The position numbers were made by a program, and so were the translations under genes. A stretch of DNA of 64,000 bases from Flavobacterium piscisymbiosum (GTDB taxonomy: Bacteria; Bacteroidota; Bacteroidia; Flavobacteriales; Flavobacteriaceae): positions 2,666,001-2,730,000 of the forward strand of contig NZ_JAJJMM010000001.1 of the NCBI RefSeq assembly GCF_020905295.1, read 5' to 3'. The notes below the pieces were generated by a model, which had not been told where the DNA came from, did not search any database, and saw nothing but the letters and a program-made list of their open reading frames with translations. This document shows, piece after piece, positions 62,736 to 64,000 of this stretch. How positions within the stretch are numbered: the stretch's first letter is position 1; each line of letters starts with the position of its first letter.

Positions 62736-62779
62736 TTACTCATCGAGTATTATAATTGAATAAGAAATAAAGATCTTAC

Positions 62780-63250
62780 TTAATGTTCAGAAGCAGATTG
62801 AATTTTATGTACAGCAGTATCGTTTAAAAAGGCAAAAATGAATCCGAAAATAAGCGGTACTCCCAGTTCTAAAAGTGAAAGAGGCTCAAGTTTTGGATGA
62901 ATACCAAAGAATACGATAAGTCCTAGAAACCAGGCAGGGATAGTACTTAAACTTTTTATTTTTGAAATGTAAGCCAATGAACCAATAAAAATAAATATGG
63001 ATACAGGCAGGCCAATTGCCCCAAGATAACTACCCAAAAACATTCCGGTTAATTGGATCAGAACGCCCATTAAAATCCCTAAAATAATTTGGATAAAAGC
63101 GAAGGCTGAGTTTTTAATATTTCTTCCAAAAATGTAATAACTCACCCAGGCAATAAACATAACCCAAGTTGGCCATTGTGCCGCGAACGATATGGAAACA
63201 GCAACTGCTCCAAAAAGGCCAAAAATGATTGCGGTCTGAAAAGTTTTCAT
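62780..63250 (-). CDS. DUF1097-family membrane protein
   Basis: A 156-aa protein made of about five hydrophobic helices (AIIFGLFGAVAVSISFAAQW, FIQIILGILMGVLIQLTGMF and IPAWFLGLIVFFGI among them), with a short His-ending tail. The QWPTWVMFIAWVSYYIFG segment is like DUF1097 proteins. Function unknown. It is 47 bp downstream of the short-chain dehydrogenase gene on the same strand and probably shares its transcript. Confidence 0.7.
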   Translation of the reverse strand: MKTFQTAIIFGLFGAVAVSISFAAQWPTWVMFIAWVSYYIFGRNIKNSAFAFIQIILGILMGVLIQLTGMFLGSYLGAIGLPVSIFIFIGSLAYISKIKSLSTIPAWFLGLIVFFGIHPKLEPLSLLELGVPLIFGFIFAFLNDTAVHKIQSASEH

Positions 63251-63297
63251 GAGTATTTATATTTTTAATTGATTAAACTAATTAGTATGTCCGGGAG

Positions 63298-64000
63298 TTA
63301 TGCCATTCCGCCATTAACTCCAATGTTTTGAGCTGTAATCCATTTAGCATCGTCGCTGGCTAAAAAAGCAACTGTCTGTGCAATATCTTCCGGTTCTCCA
63401 AGGCGATTAAAAGCAGAAAGTGAGGCCAACCTGTCTATAACTTCCTGTGGTTTTCCGTTTGTAAAGAGCTCTGTATTTGTTGGACCGGGAGAGATAGAGT
63501 TAATGTTGATTCCTCTCGCGCCAACTTCTTTAGCCATTACCCGGGTTAATTGTTCTACAGCAGCTTTTGTAGCGACATAAGTGCTGTATGTAGGCAACAT
63601 GATTCTATTTACAGAAGTAGAAAAATTGATAATACTTCCATTGTCAGCCAATCTTGTAGCAGCTTCTCTAAGGGTATTGAAAGTACCTCTTACATTGATA
63701 TCAAATTGTCTTGTGAAATCTTCATCTGTGGTGTCTTTTATCAATTTGGTAATCATAATACCAGCATTGTTTACCAATACATCAATTTTACCGTAGTGAG
63801 CAATAGCTTGATCAAACATTGTTTTTACTTCGTTTGATTTACTAACGTCTGCCTGAACAGCAATAGCATTGCCTCCGGCATTTTTAATTGCATTCACAGT
63901 TTCTTCTGCAGCCTGTAAGCTGCCGGAATAATTAACGATAATTTTTGCGCCTCTTCCGGCTAAATTTTTAGCTACTGCTGCACCAATTCCTCTGGAAGCT
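63298..64000 (-). CDS. Short-chain dehydrogenase/reductase, N-terminus beyond the window
   Basis: The frame enters from the window edge (first whole codon at 63999) and ends at 63298. ASRGIGAAVAKNLAGRGAKI is the Rossmann Gly-rich loop, so only about 15 residues are missing. VLVNNAGIM is the NAG motif, STSVN gives the catalytic Ser, YSTYVATKAA the catalytic Tyr-x-x-x-Lys, and SPGPTNTELF follows. It is an NAD(P)-dependent oxidoreductase of about 245 residues, substrate unknown. No mobile features here, which suggests the chromosomal backbone resumes. Confidence 0.92.
   Translation of the reverse strand, partial: ASRGIGAAVAKNLAGRGAKIIVNYSGSLQAAEETVNAIKNAGGNAIAVQADVSKSNEVKTMFDQAIAHYGKIDVLVNNAGIMITKLIKDTTDEDFTRQFDINVRGTFNTLREAATRLADNGSIINFSTSVNRIMLPTYSTYVATKAAVEQLTRVMAKEVGARGININSISPGPTNTELFTNGKPQEVIDRLASLSAFNRLGEPEDIAQTVAFLASDDAKWITAQNIGVNGGMA

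Overview
The window comes from an AT-rich Bacteroidota genome, most likely a Flavobacterium or close relative. The evidence is a SusC/SusD pair, a Bacteroides-type tra operon, Bacteroidota-style promoters (TAnnTTTG) and a histone-H1-like small gene. The edges look chromosomal: at the left a SusC-SusD-S9 peptidase operon (1-5164, minus strand), at the right a DUF1097 membrane protein and a short-chain dehydrogenase (62780-64000, minus). Between them lie two defence-rich accessory regions separated by the remains of a conjugative element that abuts a tRNA-Ser gene.

Region 5.2-14.7 kb: a small XRE regulator with a palindromic operator, a PIN-nuclease/coiled-coil/membrane protein, then a run of plus-strand genes, one or two per unit: nuclease-DUF2971 fusion, HrgA-like winged-helix/nuclease, lipoprotein, a Kiwa pair (KwaA-KwaB), and a small membrane protein. 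They are separated by related 130-160 bp imperfectly palindromic repeats (A-F) that resemble integron attC sites. No integrase is visible. A further copy (G) and a fragment flank HEPN genes at 59.4-61.3 kb.

Region 14.7-28.4 kb: one tightly packed nine-gene minus-strand operon. In transcription order it encodes a UvrD-type helicase with a Cas4-like Fe-S nuclease, a type III Mod methyltransferase, a type III Res helicase-nuclease, ZorA, ZorB, an HNH nuclease, a GIY-YIG protein, a 60-aa protein and a zinc-hook SMC-like ATPase. This joins a type III restriction-modification core to a Zorya motor and extra nucleases, and is the best candidate for an undescribed composite system.

Region 28.6-46.6 kb: an H1-like DNA-binding protein, a TPR-AraC regulator, then a partial conjugative transposon: AraC, RteC-like proteins, and traE-F-G-(I)-J-K-(L)-M-N. 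One TraI-like gene is frameshifted and belongs to a tandem set of three paralogues. No relaxase, coupling protein or integrase was found. A strong terminator and tRNA-Ser(UGA) follow.

Region 47.5-62.5 kb: a frameshifted TIR-domain gene, a HEPN protein, a three-gene minus operon (AbiJ-NTD-like/HEPN-like protein, giant DUF4011-DUF3320 helicase, UvrD-like helicase with zinc ribbons), two HEPN genes arranged like cassettes, and a zeta-toxin module with a repeated operator. Two copies of a structured intergenic element, with one compensatory base-pair change, lie at 50.7 and 61.4 kb.

Family names are from recognition of motifs by eye; no database search was run.
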